This document shows positions 1-11,800 of a stretch of DNA of 64,000 nucleotides, piece by piece. Both the position numbers and the translations under genes were made by a program. A model generated the notes under the pieces. It did no database searches. It was given only the letters and a program-made list of their open reading frames with translations, and was not told the DNA's origin. Each line of letters begins with the position of its first letter. The first letter of the stretch is position 1. Source of the stretch: Paenibacillus algorifonticola (GTDB lineage: Bacteria; Bacillota; Bacilli; Paenibacillales; Paenibacillaceae); NCBI RefSeq assembly GCF_000971975.1, contig NZ_KQ040781.1:87470-151469 (forward strand), in the 5' to 3' direction.

Positions 1-128
1 ATGAACGTATTGTAGATGGCGTCTTGTTCGATAACTTACGGTTCGGGGATGAACGCGTGGAAGGAAACGGCCACCGAGCTCTTGATATAAACGGTTATGT
101 CCGCAATATCGTATTCGTCAAGAAATAA
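1..128 (+). CDS. C-terminal end of a probable beta-helix glycosidase (partial)
   Basis: An open frame enters from the left edge and ends at TAA 126-128, giving 41 residues. The tail contains ILFDNL-like and YVRNIVFVKK segments (here VLFDNLRFG and NGYVRNIVF), the style of the last rungs of right-handed beta-helix proteins such as family 28 polygalacturonases. Only the extreme C-terminus is present, so the family is an inference from rung-like hydrophobic spacing. The GH51 gene begins 31 bases later, so the two probably share a transcript. No catalytic residues are in view. Confidence 0.4.
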   Translation, partial: ERIVDGVLFDNLRFGDERVEGNGHRALDINGYVRNIVFVKK

Positions 129-159
129 ACAGACAATGTAAATGAGGGGAAGAAGGACA

Positions 160-2550
160 ATGGGCAATACGGGAAAAATTTTGATTTATACAAAAGACCA
201 GGGGGCTGCTTTGGGCGATCTATTCGGCATTTTTTTCGAGGATATCAATCATGCCGCGGATGGTGGTCTATACGCCGAGATGGTTCGAAACCGTTCTTTC
301 GAATTCGATCCGATTGACCGGCATGATTATGATGGCTTAACCGCGTGGGAGAAGGTAGAGCTTGGAGAAGGGAAAAGCAGCATACAAGTGGAGCAGGAGC
401 ACCCTATTCATCCACGCAACCCTCATTACGTTGCGGTTGAGATCATAGAGGCTGGAGAAGGAGTAGGCATCAAAAATCTGGGCTTCAATTCGGGATTGCC
501 ATATCGCGAAGGCGAAACGTATACGTTCTCCATGTACGCCAGGCGGAGCGCAAGCTTCGATGAGCCTGTAGCCGTAAGGCTGGAAGGGATTGACGGTACG
601 GTATACGGCGAAGCGAAGGTAATGGTTACATCGGAGTGGACGAAATACGAGGTTGTCGTTGCTTCATCGGCTACCGACTTCAGCGGCAGGTTGGCAGTTG
701 TGACTAAGGGAAATGGCACCCTATATTTGGACATGATCTCGCTCTTCCCGACCAAGACGTTTCGGAACAGACCGGGGGGACTGCGAGACGACATCGCGAC
801 AATGTTGGCCGATCTGAAGCCGAAATTTATGCGTTTCCCTGGCGGTTGCCTTATTCATGACGGCTCGTTAAACGCCGGGGACCGCGACTCCATGTACAGA
901 TGGAAAAACACGATCGGGCCTGTCGAACAAAGACCGCCGCGCAAGAACAACTGGCGATATCATCAGACGCTGGGGCTCGGTTATTTCGAGTATTTTCAAT
1001 TTTGCGAAGATATTGGAGCAAAGCCCATTCCAATTTTGCCTGCGGGCTCTGATCCGCATAGCCAACGCTATGTTCCGATTGATGAGCTGGGACCATGGAT
1101 TGACGATGCACTCGATCTGATCGAATTCGCGAACGGCGACGCTTCGACCGAGTGGGGCAGCTTGCGCGCGCTGCTCGGGCATCCAGAGCCTTTCAACCTG
1201 GAGTATATCGGTATTGGCAATGAAGAGATCGGGGAGCAGTTCTTCGAGCGGTATACTTATTTCCATCAGGCGATTAAAGCGAAATATCCCGACATTCAGA
1301 TTATCAATTCAAGTGGGCCGTTCGCTGCCGGGGGCGAATATGAACGCGGATGGCGTTCCGCGCGGGACAACGGCTCGGATTTCGTGGACGAACATTATTA
1401 TCAATCTCCGGACTGGTTGCTGGCTCATTATCACCGATATGATTCATTCAGCGCCGACGATCCTAAGGTGTTCCTCGGGGAATACGCTTCATGGGGCAAT
1501 ACATACTACAACGCGCTTGCGGAAGCCGCGTTTATGACCGGACTCGAGAAGAATGCTCATGCCGTCGGATTGGCGTGTTATGCGCCGCTTCTTTGCAACA
1601 TCGATTATGTGAACTGGAAACCGGATTTGATTTGGTTCAATAATCATCAAGTTTTCGGTACGGCCAACTATTATGTGCAGCAAATGTTCATGCACCATCA
1701 AGGAGACCATTTGCTGCGCATGGTTACCGACGGGTTCGCAGTTCCGGCCCAGCCTGCCGGCAATAAAGAACGAATTGAAGGCAAGCTGCTCGTGGGGGCG
1801 AATCTCAATGAAGTTGTTTACCGCGATATTCGCTTGATTAACCACGAGACTGGTGAAGTGAGGACGCTGACGGACAAGGTCGAAATAGGCGAGACGGAAG
1901 AAGATCGACGCCACCGTTCCGAATTTGGCCGCAATGCGGTAGTTGGCGAAACTGGCTTGAAGAGCTATTCGCTGAGCATGAAGGCGATAAGGAAAAATGG
2001 TTCGAGAGGATTTATCATGTTTTTCGGGTTTCAGGATGAAGCCAATTATGTGGTGTGGGAAGCGGGCAGCCACTCCAATCAGGAATCGATGGTTCATGCC
2101 GGCTCGAAAGGGTACAGAGGTTGTCTGACGCAAAGCCTGTTCTCGCCGGAGACTGGCGTGGAATATCACCTGGAAGTGCGAGTAGATGGACGGAGGATAC
2201 GCACCTATGTCGACGGCGCTTTGATCAATGATACGGAACACATTGCACCAGTCATTGAACCCCTATACTGTTCTGCCAGTATTGAAGAGGCAACCGGAGA
2301 TGTGATTGTCAAAGCCGTGAACGTACATGATGTCGACGTTCAAGCGCAGCTCCAATTTGCCGACTTGCATTCGGACAGCCTTTTGATCGATGTATATGAT
2401 ATGTCTGGTTACGGTCTGGATGAGATGAACAGCTTGGAGGCGCCGGCAAAAATTGTACCCAAGTATAAGAGGATGCAAACGTCAGGCAATCAAGTAAGCT
2501 ACGAGTTCCCTAAGCATTCAGTTACTGTGTTCCGCGTTAGGAAAGGATGA
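160..2550 (+). CDS. GH51 alpha-L-arabinofuranosidase, copy 1
   Basis: Predicted cytoplasmic family 51 enzyme of 796 aa that removes terminal alpha-L-arabinofuranosyl units from arabinan or arabinoxylan oligosaccharides. The acid/base is Glu355 in YIGIGNEE and the nucleophile Glu441 in FLGEYA. A beta-sandwich (about 90-210) precedes the barrel core, which has the FMRFPGG motif typical of GH51. A C-terminal part (about 600-700) looks like a concanavalin-type insert before the final beta-domain. No signal peptide is visible. An in-frame ATG lies at 142, but the ATG at 160 is preferred: it has AGGGGAAGAAGG just upstream and gives the same 796-aa length as the paralogue at 20669. The two are close to identical over long stretches. 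Confidence 0.93.
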   Translation: MGNTGKILIYTKDQGAALGDLFGIFFEDINHAADGGLYAEMVRNRSFEFDPIDRHDYDGLTAWEKVELGEGKSSIQVEQEHPIHPRNPHYVAVEIIEAGEGVGIKNLGFNSGLPYREGETYTFSMYARRSASFDEPVAVRLEGIDGTVYGEAKVMVTSEWTKYEVVVASSATDFSGRLAVVTKGNGTLYLDMISLFPTKTFRNRPGGLRDDIATMLADLKPKFMRFPGGCLIHDGSLNAGDRDSMYRWKNTIGPVEQRPPRKNNWRYHQTLGLGYFEYFQFCEDIGAKPIPILPAGSDPHSQRYVPIDELGPWIDDALDLIEFANGDASTEWGSLRALLGHPEPFNLEYIGIGNEEIGEQFFERYTYFHQAIKAKYPDIQIINSSGPFAAGGEYERGWRSARDNGSDFVDEHYYQSPDWLLAHYHRYDSFSADDPKVFLGEYASWGNTYYNALAEAAFMTGLEKNAHAVGLACYAPLLCNIDYVNWKPDLIWFNNHQVFGTANYYVQQMFMHHQGDHLLRMVTDGFAVPAQPAGNKERIEGKLLVGANLNEVVYRDIRLINHETGEVRTLTDKVEIGETEEDRRHRSEFGRNAVVGETGLKSYSLSMKAIRKNGSRGFIMFFGFQDEANYVVWEAGSHSNQESMVHAGSKGYRGCLTQSLFSPETGVEYHLEVRVDGRRIRTYVDGALINDTEHIAPVIEPLYCSASIEEATGDVIVKAVNVHDVDVQAQLQFADLHSDSLLIDVYDMSGYGLDEMNSLEAPAKIVPKYKRMQTSGNQVSYEFPKHSVTVFRVRKG

Positions 2551-2604
2551 TCGCTCTTCATTTTTCGATAGAATCCACTTAGGATTTCGATTGAATAACA
2601 ATTC

Positions 2605-2639
2605 TGAGAATGATGCTGTTCAGTACGGCATCATTCTCA
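2605..2639 (+). terminator. 12-bp perfect hairpin after GH51
   Basis: TGAGAATGATGC (2605-2616) pairs perfectly with GCATCATTCTCA (2628-2639) around an 11-base loop. No T-run follows, so it may be a stabilising 3' hairpin or a weak bidirectional terminator. In the rest of the 355-base gap up to 2905 I see only the cre-like site at 2831 and no confident promoter. Confidence 0.4.
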
Positions 2640-2830
2640 TGATGTGAGACTACAACCCGGGTAATGGACAACTGGTGAAAGATATGAAAACAACTGACAT
2701 GATGGTTAGTCAAGTGATTCGAAGTATTATTATTTTGTAGAAGAAGCCAACATATAAACATTTCGGTAAATTGTCTCTACATTTTTGGTTATAAGAACCA
2801 TTGATAGGGGGTGATTTTTATGATTGGAAC

Positions 2831-2844
2831 TGTAAGCGTTTTCT
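2831..2844 (+). promoter_or_regulatory. cre-like (CcpA) site
   Basis: TGTAAGCGTTTTCT fits the Gram-positive catabolite-responsive element TGNAARCGNWWWCA at 13 of 14 positions. It lies 62 bases before the start of the giant secreted lyase, where CcpA would repress it during growth on preferred sugars. The match is read by eye. Confidence 0.55.
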
Positions 2845-2905
2845 TAATTGTAATGGTTTAGGGGAAGAGAGTAATTTGAAGAAATTTTAAAATTGGAGGA
2901 ACGAA

Positions 2906-5900
2906 ATGAAAATCGTAAATGTTATTATGCAATCGCGCAGGCTGATAGCCCTGATTCTATCCCTGATCATGCTGTTCTCTCTTGCATTGCCTGTGCAAGG
3001 CGAAGAATCCGCAGGTTCAGGCGTAACGGTTACGGAATCAACTTACGAGCAGACTGTCACGGAGTCAACTTACGAAAGTACCCCGAAGCCGATCGTTTAC
3101 GAGTTTGAAGGGAACGCCAATAGCTCTGACGGATCGGTTAACGGTACGGTCACCGGCACTCCCGCATACGTGGACGGGGTAGTCGGGCAAGCCATCCAGC
3201 TGAATGGAACATCCTCTTACGTGACGCTGCCGGCTGAGCATCCGATGTCAGACTATGAAGCCATTACAATATCTACATGGGTGAAATGGAATGGAGGAAG
3301 CAACTGGCAGAGGATTTTTGACTTCGGCAAAGGCACAAGCAATTATATGTTCCTGACACCGAAAAGAGGGACACTTATGCGGTTCGCCATTATAAACGGC
3401 GGCTCCGAGAAAGTTTTGGATACGGCACAGCTCCCAGTAGGACAGTGGACTCATGTGGCCCTGACGCTGGGCGGTGGAGAAGCTACACTTTATGTAAACG
3501 GGGAAGCAAAAGCAACGAATAGCAATGTTGCGATTAAGCCAAGTGATTTTGCGCCGAATTTGAACTATATCGGGAAAAGCCAGTTCGCTAGTGATCCGTT
3601 GTTTAACGGCTTGATTGATGAATTCAGTATCTACGACTATGCCTTAAGCGCGGCCGAGATTGAGAGGGTATATAAGGGGACCCAGTTTAACTCCGTGCTT
3701 CATCAAGCCGCCAATATGATTGTGGCCGGACAGCAATACTACTCGGATGAAACTTGGGCTATACTGCTGGAAACAAACAGTCGCGCACTGGCGTTGAAAG
3801 CAGATCGGGAAGCGACTCAAGATCAGATTGACGCCATGGCAGCAGAATTGCTTGCAGCGATTCAGGGTCTCGCCGAGCCCTTGCCGACCTTCGTCAACAA
3901 CACGGGTACAGAGCTTATTCATCCTGCCGTCAGTGTAGCGCCAGCGGATCTGTTTCGCATACGGGAGCATATCCGCAACAAAGAACAGCCGTGGTACGGT
4001 TATTTCGAAAATTTTGCGGCCAGTTCGTTCGCGTCCAAATCGTACGGGATTAGAATCGATAAAAATCCGTCCGCCGGTTTTGACGCGCTTGAGGCGAACT
4101 ACACCTATGACAGCTATAGCACCAGCCTCTTTAATGGGGCAATGACGCAGGATGCCCTTGCAGCGTACTATCAGGCGATCATGTATTTCATGACAGGGGA
4201 TCCCGACTATCGGGAAAAAGCGATGCGGATCGTCCTGCTGTGGGGCAGCCTGGATCCGTCCAAAGCGAAGTATGTGACGGATGCGCATATTCATCAGGGA
4301 CGACCCATGTACTATATGAATGCGGCCGCGGAATTGCTGCGTTATACGAGTACAGGACACGAAGAGCTGAAATGGAAGGATGAGTATTCACAAAAATATA
4401 GCGATAACTTTCAGAAACCGGCGCTAAGTCTCTGGATGGAGCGAAATACCAACTGGATGAATCAACACCAAACTTCTGTCATGGCAACATTATCCTCCTA
4501 TGTTTTCATGGATAGCAAGGCGGATTACGAGCGTGTGTTAGAGTGGGCGACAATAAACGCCAGCACTCCATCTGGGCACGCATACCATAACGGTGCGATA
4601 GCCAACGCCATGTTTGAATACTCCACGGACAGCAAAGGGAATGTGCTGGACGAGCCTGTCGTGGCGGTCAAAGAAATGGTAAGGGATCAACCGCATTCGT
4701 TCGATAACGTGATGAACTTGTCCATTCTGGCTCAAATCATTTCGGCACAAGGCACTTCACTCGACCCGGTCAACGGGACAGCTACTGTGGCCAGTGATGG
4801 AGTGGACGTCTATTCCTTCTTGAACGACCGGCTTATCAAAGGCGTCAATACCTATTATAAATACAACCTGGGATACGCTATTCCATTCAATGACGGCTTG
4901 AATAATTCGGTTAGCGCAGACAGACGGGGACGCCTCGGCGCCAGCGAGGACTACTACTACATCTATAAATATGGCAAGGGCTATACGGATAACAATCCCG
5001 ACTTTAAGTATGTAGCAGAAGCGATGAATAAGTATTGGGAAATTTATGGTTTGAGAACCAGCGATTTGTGGCTCTATATTCCTGATGGCGCTTTAGGCAC
5101 ACCCGTACCTGCTGTTATTGCCCATGAGAATGGGAGCACGGTTCCGTACCAGTTTGAAACACATTTTACCCCGTTAGACAGCGGCATTACGAGAACAAAC
5201 GATTCGATCCTCATCGAGGCCGAAGAAGCCGGCTCCCTATTCGCTGTTCCTAGTGTGGGCATCTGGCGTAATGGTGACTTGGCGTTCCGAATCAAGAGCA
5301 ATGCGATTACGACGCTGAAGTTCCATGGCGATATTGGCAAAGAGCCGTTCGCCACGGTTAACCTGCCCGATACCGGAGGGGAATGGAAGTATGTGATCGT
5401 CAACTTGGCAAGTGTGCCTAGCACCGCTTTCCAAGCAGACTCCATGATCTATTTCAATGTATACGGCAAGACGGGGGAATATGTCGAGTTTGATCATCTA
5501 TTGCTCAACAGCACAACGGTGAAAGCCCCTCTCTTCAAGGGAGCCGTAAACGAGCTGCAACTGGACTCTTATACGTCGGCGCGGCTGCAATATGATTTGT
5601 CCAATTCCGCAAGCAATGCAGGACAAACCATAACATACAGCATAGTCGAAGATAACACCGAATTTGTTAGCCATGCAAATATGACCGTAGATAGCAACGG
5701 CATACTGTCGGGGAACATTCCGGCATCCATCCCAATGGGTGATTATTCATTCTATGTGTCGGCATCTAATGGCACAGCCATGAATATTTTGGCGGTCACC
5801 GTCTCGGTCACAGGCAGCTATAGTGAAGCGATTAAAAATGTAATCCAAGCTTATGATCCTGCTCAAGTGTATGAAACAGCTAGCTATACCGTATTCCGGA

Positions 5901-8686
5901 CGAAGTATGAAGCTGCGCTGACTCTTGTCGAATCCGGCGACGCGGCTGCCATGAATCAGGCATTGCTTGATTTGAAGGTAGCTGTTAGCGGGTTGCGCCT
6001 GTTAAATCCGTTGATAGCGGATGGAGCCCTTGATTTAACGGGGATCGCAGTCGGGGCGCCGGACAGCCCCAATGTCAATCCGGCATTTTTAGTAGACTAT
6101 GGTGGCGCAGGTATTCCCATCAGATGGATAGTTGACGAGAAGCAGTTTACATTGGATTTCGGTGAGAATTTTAAGGTAAAGCCCAGCAAGTTCCTGATGT
6201 TGCCCGACTTTGGCTTCCCGGCACGGTCAGAGGGAGCAATCATTTTGGCATCCAATGACTATACGAACTGGGTGCGAATCTCCGACGATATGTCGGAATA
6301 TACCACAGATTGGTTCACTTATACGGTAAAAGACGAGTACAAAAATACCGGATTCCGTTATTTTAGAATGAAGGATCTTACCGCCGGCGTATTAAACAAG
6401 GATGATTATACGGAGGACCAACCGTTCTATATCTCTGATCTCCATATTTTTGGCGAACGCTTTGAAACGGGCAATGTGGTGAAAGATATAAGCTTGAAAC
6501 TGGAAGCTGTTTCGCCTGTCCAGGATACGCTCGATATTCCGCCTAGTGCCGTCATAGGCGATAAGGTGATTCTCACATTCAAAGCAGATGAACAGATCGG
6601 CAATATTCGGGCGACCATTCAGGGTGAGGCGGTTGGCGTGACAAATAACGGGGATGGTTCCTATACCGCTGAGTATGTTGTTCATGCCGGATCGAAGTCA
6701 GGCTATGCTGAGCTTTCCATTGATTATACCTTTGCAGACGGTACACCAGCCTATACTGTCTACAGCTACCCGGAGAAATACATTACGAATGTGAATAACG
6801 CACAAGTGTCCCAGAAAGTGTTGATTTCCAATACTTCCAATGAGATTAATGTGAGAGCTGAAGCACAATTAAGCGGTTCAAGCAATACGTTGGAAGCGAC
6901 TGAAGCTACTTACTTGTTCGATGGCAAAATATCAACCTTCGCCGACGTAAGATATAATGGTAACGCTTACGGTTACTACGACATTGATTTCGGCACGAGC
7001 AACAGTAACAAGCTGATGCAGCTTGACCGAATCGAAATTTTGAACCGTAGCGGCTTTCCTGGCAGGGCAGCAGCTGTGAGTGTAAGTGCTTCTGATGATG
7101 GAGTAAACTGGCGAATAATTTCCGAAACATCGAAGGGCTATAGCTATGATATCTGGCAGCCGATTAAAGTGAAGGATCAATTTAAGGATTACGCCTTCCG
7201 ATATTTCCGCATTTATGGAGGAGCCTGGTATGGAAATATATCGGAACTGCGTATGTTTGGGAAAGTCGGCGAGGATCTGAAGCGCTACGATCCTACGTAT
7301 ACGATCACGACATCGTCGAGTGATCCCGCGGCAGGAACGACCTTGGTTTATGTCAATTCGAACGGCCTTCCTCCTGCTCCAGCACCGACAGGAAATGAGG
7401 GAACCTCGCTGACGGTGCATGGCGATCAAACGTCCGTTACCGTGGTGGCGAAGCCGGCTGAAGGCTATGAATTCGTCAAATGGGTGGAGCCGACGATTAC
7501 CTATGGGATGACGGCAGATTATTTATGGTCGGAATACCCCGTGTTCAACCTGACAACCTATTCAGGCGGTTATTTGGGCGGCGGAAAAACGTACAATGTA
7601 GTCAGAGACTGGCATTTGAAGGCGGTGTTCAGAAATATCTCAGCTCCTGCTGATGCAACTTTCGTTGCAGACGTTACGGACCCGACCAACGGCGACGTCA
7701 CCTTAACGATCAGCTATCCGAATGACACTGCGGTGAAGGAATACAAAGTAGGCGACAGTGGCGAATGGATCGCGTACGGTGGTCCGGTGGTTATGTCCGA
7801 AAACGTTACGGTGTTTGCACGGGGAACGAATGCTGTGGGCAATGTTTCGAATGTCAGCAGCTATGCGGTCGGCAATATCGACAAGATCTCTCCAACGGCA
7901 ACCGTGGCTTACAATGGACCGTCCACGATAGATCATACTGTGATAGCAACGATTACGCCAAGCGAGCCGGTATCCATTACAAACAATGGCAGTTCAGAAA
8001 GTTATACGTTCATTAGGAATGGCAGCTTCACATTCGAGTTTGTTGATGCGGCCGGAAACCAAGGATCAGTTGCCGCGACAGTAAACAATATCCCTGCAAA
8101 GAGCACAGGTGTACCAGGCAAACCAGTTCTGTCCGACGACAATGGGGATGATACAGGTCAGCAGGACGGCAATTACAATATTATTATGAATATGTGGTAC
8201 GGAAATAATGGCAGGATCTACAAGCTTTACGAGAATGACGTATTAATCGATACCAAAATTTTAAAGGATGACTCCCCGAGCGCTCAGAAAGCGATAACTT
8301 CCATTGCAAATAAGCTGAATGGGACCTATGCCTATCGCGTGGAGCTGACCAACGCGTATGGGACAACAACAAGCAGTACGCACACGGTAAACGTAACGCA
8401 TGCAGCGCCGGCCAAACCGGTATTATCTGTAAATAACTGGGACGGCGACGGGGATTTCAATGTCAGCATGAATATGTGGTGGGGCACCAATGGTACAACG
8501 TACAATTTGTTCGAAAATGGCGTTCTCATCCATACGCAAGAGTTGACGAGCAATACACCGTCTGCCCAATCGGCAGTAACCGCTATTACGGATCGGACGA
8601 TTGGCATATATGAATATCGCGCGGAACTCATCAACTATGCTGGTGCAATCTCCAGCGATACGATGACTGTTACTGTGACCAAGTAA
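2906..8686 (+). CDS. Giant secreted multidomain polysaccharide lyase-like protein
   Basis: 1926-aa exported protein. A signal peptide (about 1-32: charged start, hydrophobic core, cut near PVQG) is followed by a LamG-like jellyroll (about 62-265) and a helical FIVAR-like linker (265-330). The alpha/alpha-toroid region (about 338-735) resembles the alginate-lyase family, with WMNQHQT and a MVRDQPH segment also found in its neighbour. A CBM6-like sandwich (about 765-880), Ig-like segments, a second FIVAR-like stretch (about 985-1045), two F5/8-type discoidin domains (about 1035-1190, 1300-1453), an InlB-type repeat (about 1461-1578), bacterial Ig-like domains and two repeats like the chitinase A N-terminal domain (about 1735-1926, each with NMWxGxNG) follow. 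There are no S-layer or sortase signals. GGAGG sits before ATG 2906. The true substrate is unknown; the lyase call rests on fold-type motifs. Confidence 0.72.
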   Translation: MKIVNVIMQSRRLIALILSLIMLFSLALPVQGEESAGSGVTVTESTYEQTVTESTYESTPKPIVYEFEGNANSSDGSVNGTVTGTPAYVDGVVGQAIQLNGTSSYVTLPAEHPMSDYEAITISTWVKWNGGSNWQRIFDFGKGTSNYMFLTPKRGTLMRFAIINGGSEKVLDTAQLPVGQWTHVALTLGGGEATLYVNGEAKATNSNVAIKPSDFAPNLNYIGKSQFASDPLFNGLIDEFSIYDYALSAAEIERVYKGTQFNSVLHQAANMIVAGQQYYSDETWAILLETNSRALALKADREATQDQIDAMAAELLAAIQGLAEPLPTFVNNTGTELIHPAVSVAPADLFRIREHIRNKEQPWYGYFENFAASSFASKSYGIRIDKNPSAGFDALEANYTYDSYSTSLFNGAMTQDALAAYYQAIMYFMTGDPDYREKAMRIVLLWGSLDPSKAKYVTDAHIHQGRPMYYMNAAAELLRYTSTGHEELKWKDEYSQKYSDNFQKPALSLWMERNTNWMNQHQTSVMATLSSYVFMDSKADYERVLEWATINASTPSGHAYHNGAIANAMFEYSTDSKGNVLDEPVVAVKEMVRDQPHSFDNVMNLSILAQIISAQGTSLDPVNGTATVASDGVDVYSFLNDRLIKGVNTYYKYNLGYAIPFNDGLNNSVSADRRGRLGASEDYYYIYKYGKGYTDNNPDFKYVAEAMNKYWEIYGLRTSDLWLYIPDGALGTPVPAVIAHENGSTVPYQFETHFTPLDSGITRTNDSILIEAEEAGSLFAVPSVGIWRNGDLAFRIKSNAITTLKFHGDIGKEPFATVNLPDTGGEWKYVIVNLASVPSTAFQADSMIYFNVYGKTGEYVEFDHLLLNSTTVKAPLFKGAVNELQLDSYTSARLQYDLSNSASNAGQTITYSIVEDNTEFVSHANMTVDSNGILSGNIPASIPMGDYSFYVSASNGTAMNILAVTVSVTGSYSEAIKNVIQAYDPAQVYETASYTVFRTKYEAALTLVESGDAAAMNQALLDLKVAVSGLRLLNPLIADGALDLTGIAVGAPDSPNVNPAFLVDYGGAGIPIRWIVDEKQFTLDFGENFKVKPSKFLMLPDFGFPARSEGAIILASNDYTNWVRISDDMSEYTTDWFTYTVKDEYKNTGFRYFRMKDLTAGVLNKDDYTEDQPFYISDLHIFGERFETGNVVKDISLKLEAVSPVQDTLDIPPSAVIGDKVILTFKADEQIGNIRATIQGEAVGVTNNGDGSYTAEYVVHAGSKSGYAELSIDYTFADGTPAYTVYSYPEKYITNVNNAQVSQKVLISNTSNEINVRAEAQLSGSSNTLEATEATYLFDGKISTFADVRYNGNAYGYYDIDFGTSNSNKLMQLDRIEILNRSGFPGRAAAVSVSASDDGVNWRIISETSKGYSYDIWQPIKVKDQFKDYAFRYFRIYGGAWYGNISELRMFGKVGEDLKRYDPTYTITTSSSDPAAGTTLVYVNSNGLPPAPAPTGNEGTSLTVHGDQTSVTVVAKPAEGYEFVKWVEPTITYGMTADYLWSEYPVFNLTTYSGGYLGGGKTYNVVRDWHLKAVFRNISAPADATFVADVTDPTNGDVTLTISYPNDTAVKEYKVGDSGEWIAYGGPVVMSENVTVFARGTNAVGNVSNVSSYAVGNIDKISPTATVAYNGPSTIDHTVIATITPSEPVSITNNGSSESYTFIRNGSFTFEFVDAAGNQGSVAATVNNIPAKSTGVPGKPVLSDDNGDDTGQQDGNYNIIMNMWYGNNGRIYKLYENDVLIDTKILKDDSPSAQKAITSIANKLNGTYAYRVELTNAYGTTTSSTHTVNVTHAAPAKPVLSVNNWDGDGDFNVSMNMWWGTNGTTYNLFENGVLIHTQELTSNTPSAQSAVTAITDRTIGIYEYRAELINYAGAISSDTMTVTVTK

Positions 8687-8753
8687 GGTTTCGGTCCGGT
8701 CATTCAGGCAACAATGGTCAATTAGGATATTATTAATAATCGTACTAGTTTCG

Positions 8754-8784
8754 GGAGGAAGGCCTTAATGCCTTCCTCCTTTAA
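8754..8784 (+). terminator. Rho-independent terminator
   Basis: GGAGGAAGGC (8754-8763) and GCCTTCCTCC (8770-8779) form a perfect 10-bp GC-rich stem with a 6-base loop and TTT after it. It ends transcription of the 1926-aa gene. Confidence 0.75.
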
Positions 8785-8846
8785 TAAATCGGGGGCGGAA
8801 TTGCAATATTTTCATGGAAAAAGAATAAAAGGAGGGTAATAAAATA

Positions 8847-11800
8847 ATGAGTAGAAAGCGTTTTCGACAATTTGTTTCCTGCATTCTTTGCGCTATGTTG
8901 GTCGTTTCGGGCGTTATCTTCGTTGGCGGCCAGACAGCGAAAGCGGCTATTTCGCCGCTTATTACTTCTTACAAGCCTCAGGTCGTAAATACCGATGTCA
9001 ATGCTTCTTATATTGATTCTTCCGGGAACACGATATCGGCAATCATCCACCATCCGGGCATTGCAATGAGACAGGCAGATTTGGACAATATGCGCGATCA
9101 TGTAAGAGCGGGCGACGAGCCTTGGAACACGGCATTTAATACCTTTTCCAGCAAACCCCAATCCAGCGAAAATCCAAGAATTTATTATGAATCCGGGTAT
9201 GATTTATTCGTCAATATTCCGGGTCCATGGGCCTTTACGGACGCAAACGGTGTATATCGGTCCAATCCCAGCGATTATGTAGGTACTCGGGCCAATACAG
9301 ATTCCGAAACCGCTTTCATACAGGCGATTATGTGGTATGTTACCGGTAATGAAACGTATCGCTCGAATGCCATGACGATCATCAGAAATTACGCAGCAAT
9401 ACAGTCTGTTGTTAAACATACGAACTTCCGTTTTGCAACGTCGACTTATTTGCTTGCGGCAGCGGCAGAAATTTTGCGCTATTCCGATACGCCGACGCAG
9501 AGTCTGAAATGGTCGGATACCGATACTCAAAATTTCACAAATATGATGGAGCTTCTTAGAAACACTTATGATCAACCTGAGGATCCTAATCAAGCCCATA
9601 ATTTCTTCATGAATCAGCATCAGTTTGCCATCATGGGGATGATTGCGCGAGCTATCTTCAACAATGACCTGCAGCTTTATGCGGAGGCCGTGGAAGCAAC
9701 GACAGTTAACTCAGCAGGTAACCCGGGAGGAAGAAACGGTTCGATCAAGCATCAGATGCGTTGGATGACGGCAAATGAAATAACAGGAGAACCGTTGGCT
9801 CCATTGGATTACCACGTGCAGTTAATGGAAATGGGGCGCGATGCGGGACATACTTATGGCAATGTGGGTGGACTGTCTACATTGGTGAAAACCATCGATG
9901 CCCAAGGTACGAAAGTTGACCCGATGAATGGAACGATTTCTACTGCTTCGAATGCGGTCAATGTATTCAATTTCCTAGATGATCGGTTATTGGCAGGAGT
10001 GACATACACTCTGAAGTATCATCTTGGTCATGATGTTTTATGGACCCCTGCGTACTCGGACGGATACACAGCCGGAGCCGCATATTATGACAAGATCAAC
10101 CCGGACGGCAGGGGCAGAATCGATCCTTACTTAAGTGTTTTATATAACTATTATAAATATATTGAACAAAGGGATATGACCCAAGAAAAATATAAATACC
10201 TGGCCTATGCCTATGAAACGGGAATGCCGGAAGTTGCAGCAAAGGATTATCCGCTTGCTACTTTGTTGTACACACCTGATGCAGCACAAACTGTCGGCTT
10301 GAGCAACCAGATCACTTTAGGCTCAATATCGGGCTTGACGGCAACGGCAGCAGGCCCGGCTACGATCAACTTAAGTTGGACGGCTGTACCGGGAGCACTA
10401 GGATATAACTTATATAGATCAATAACAGCAGATGGAACTTATACAAAGATTAATAGTGCACCAATTACAGCAGCCTCTTATAGCAATACCGGGTTAGAAT
10501 CGAATACGATTTACTATTATCAGGTAAGCGTAGCCGGGGGATCGACGTCAGCTGTCGTATCCGCGGCAACGGGAGGAACCGGAGTTCCGGTTTTGGATGC
10601 AAGCAGTTATACCATTATGCTGAATGATACGCATACGACGGCATTAACGGTCATGGATTTTGATAGGAGCGTTCAGGATCTTACAGCTCAGGCGAGTTAT
10701 TCTTCATCTAACCCGGTCGTGGCAACAGTGAATGCAGGAGGCGTAGTTACGGGTTTAAGTTTAGGTACAGCTACGATTACAGCTGCCTACAATGGACAGA
10801 CTTACAATGCCGCCGTAAAAGTAGTCATGGATACCAACTTAAATACCTGGTATAAATTTGACGAAACGAGCGGTACTACAGCCGCGGACTCGTCCGGCTA
10901 CGGAAATAACGGAACGGTTATTGGCGGAAGCAATGCAACCTGGGCGGCAGGCAAATACGGTAATGCGATTAACTTTGGAGGAACGAATACGACTGCAGCT
11001 TATGTAGCATTGCCAAGCCATATTGTAGATCGTTTGAATAATATGACATTTTCAGCCTGGGTGAAGTCCAGCAATACGGCCGATGCAATCAGCTTATTTA
11101 CGGCAGGGCCGGCAGCTGCCGCGACGCCAACGAAATATATGATGATGATGCTTAATGGAAGCCGATTTACGATTACCGCTAATGGTAATACGGCGGAACA
11201 GAATATTTCACCGGGCGGTAATGTAACCGCTAACACATGGAAGCATATTGCAGTAACGTTATCCGGCAGCATCGGAATTCTGTATATAGACGGAGTTCAG
11301 GCAGCAACCAATACAGGCATGACGTTTAAACCTTCCGATTTGTCGCCAACTACCAGCGGAAACTTTATCGGAAAATCGGAATGGACAGGAGATAAATATT
11401 TGAAAGGGCAGGTTGACGATTTCCGAATCTATAACCGTGTTTTAAGCTCGTCTGAAATTGCTGGCGTAATGAATGGGCAAACATTGGCAACCGTGCCGGC
11501 AACGCCAACAGGGGCAACGGCGATAACAGCGGGTTACAGTTCAATCAACTTAAGTTGGTCAGCCGTATCGGGTGTAACCGATTATCATGTCTACATGTCT
11601 ACTTCTTCAGCAGTGAATGCGATATATACAAAATTAAATTCGGATGCGATTAGCGGAACAACATTTGCCGTCCGCGGATTAAAGGCGAATACAACCTACT
11701 ATTTTAAAATCACGGCAGTCAATGCGGTAGGAGCATCAGGTATTTCATCTATTGCTTCAGCAGCAACCCCAAATAGTATGCCTGATTCCAGTCTGTTCAC

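Noticed and set aside
1489..2241. 250-codon open frame on the minus strand inside GH51 copy 1
   Set aside because: Lies wholly antisense to a strongly supported gene. The corresponding antisense frame in copy 2 exists only because the coding strand is conserved.
2770..2795. TTGTCT...TATAAG as promoter of the giant lyase
   Set aside because: Spacing is only 13 bases, too short for a SigA promoter.
3644..4360. 238-codon minus-strand frame inside the 1926-aa gene
   Set aside because: Antisense to the lyase-type region, with no recognisable motif.
8853..8866. Second cre-like site at the start of the 1237-aa gene
   Set aside because: AGAAAGCGTTTTCG misses both outer consensus bases and lies in codons for a basic signal-peptide start, so it may be coincidence.
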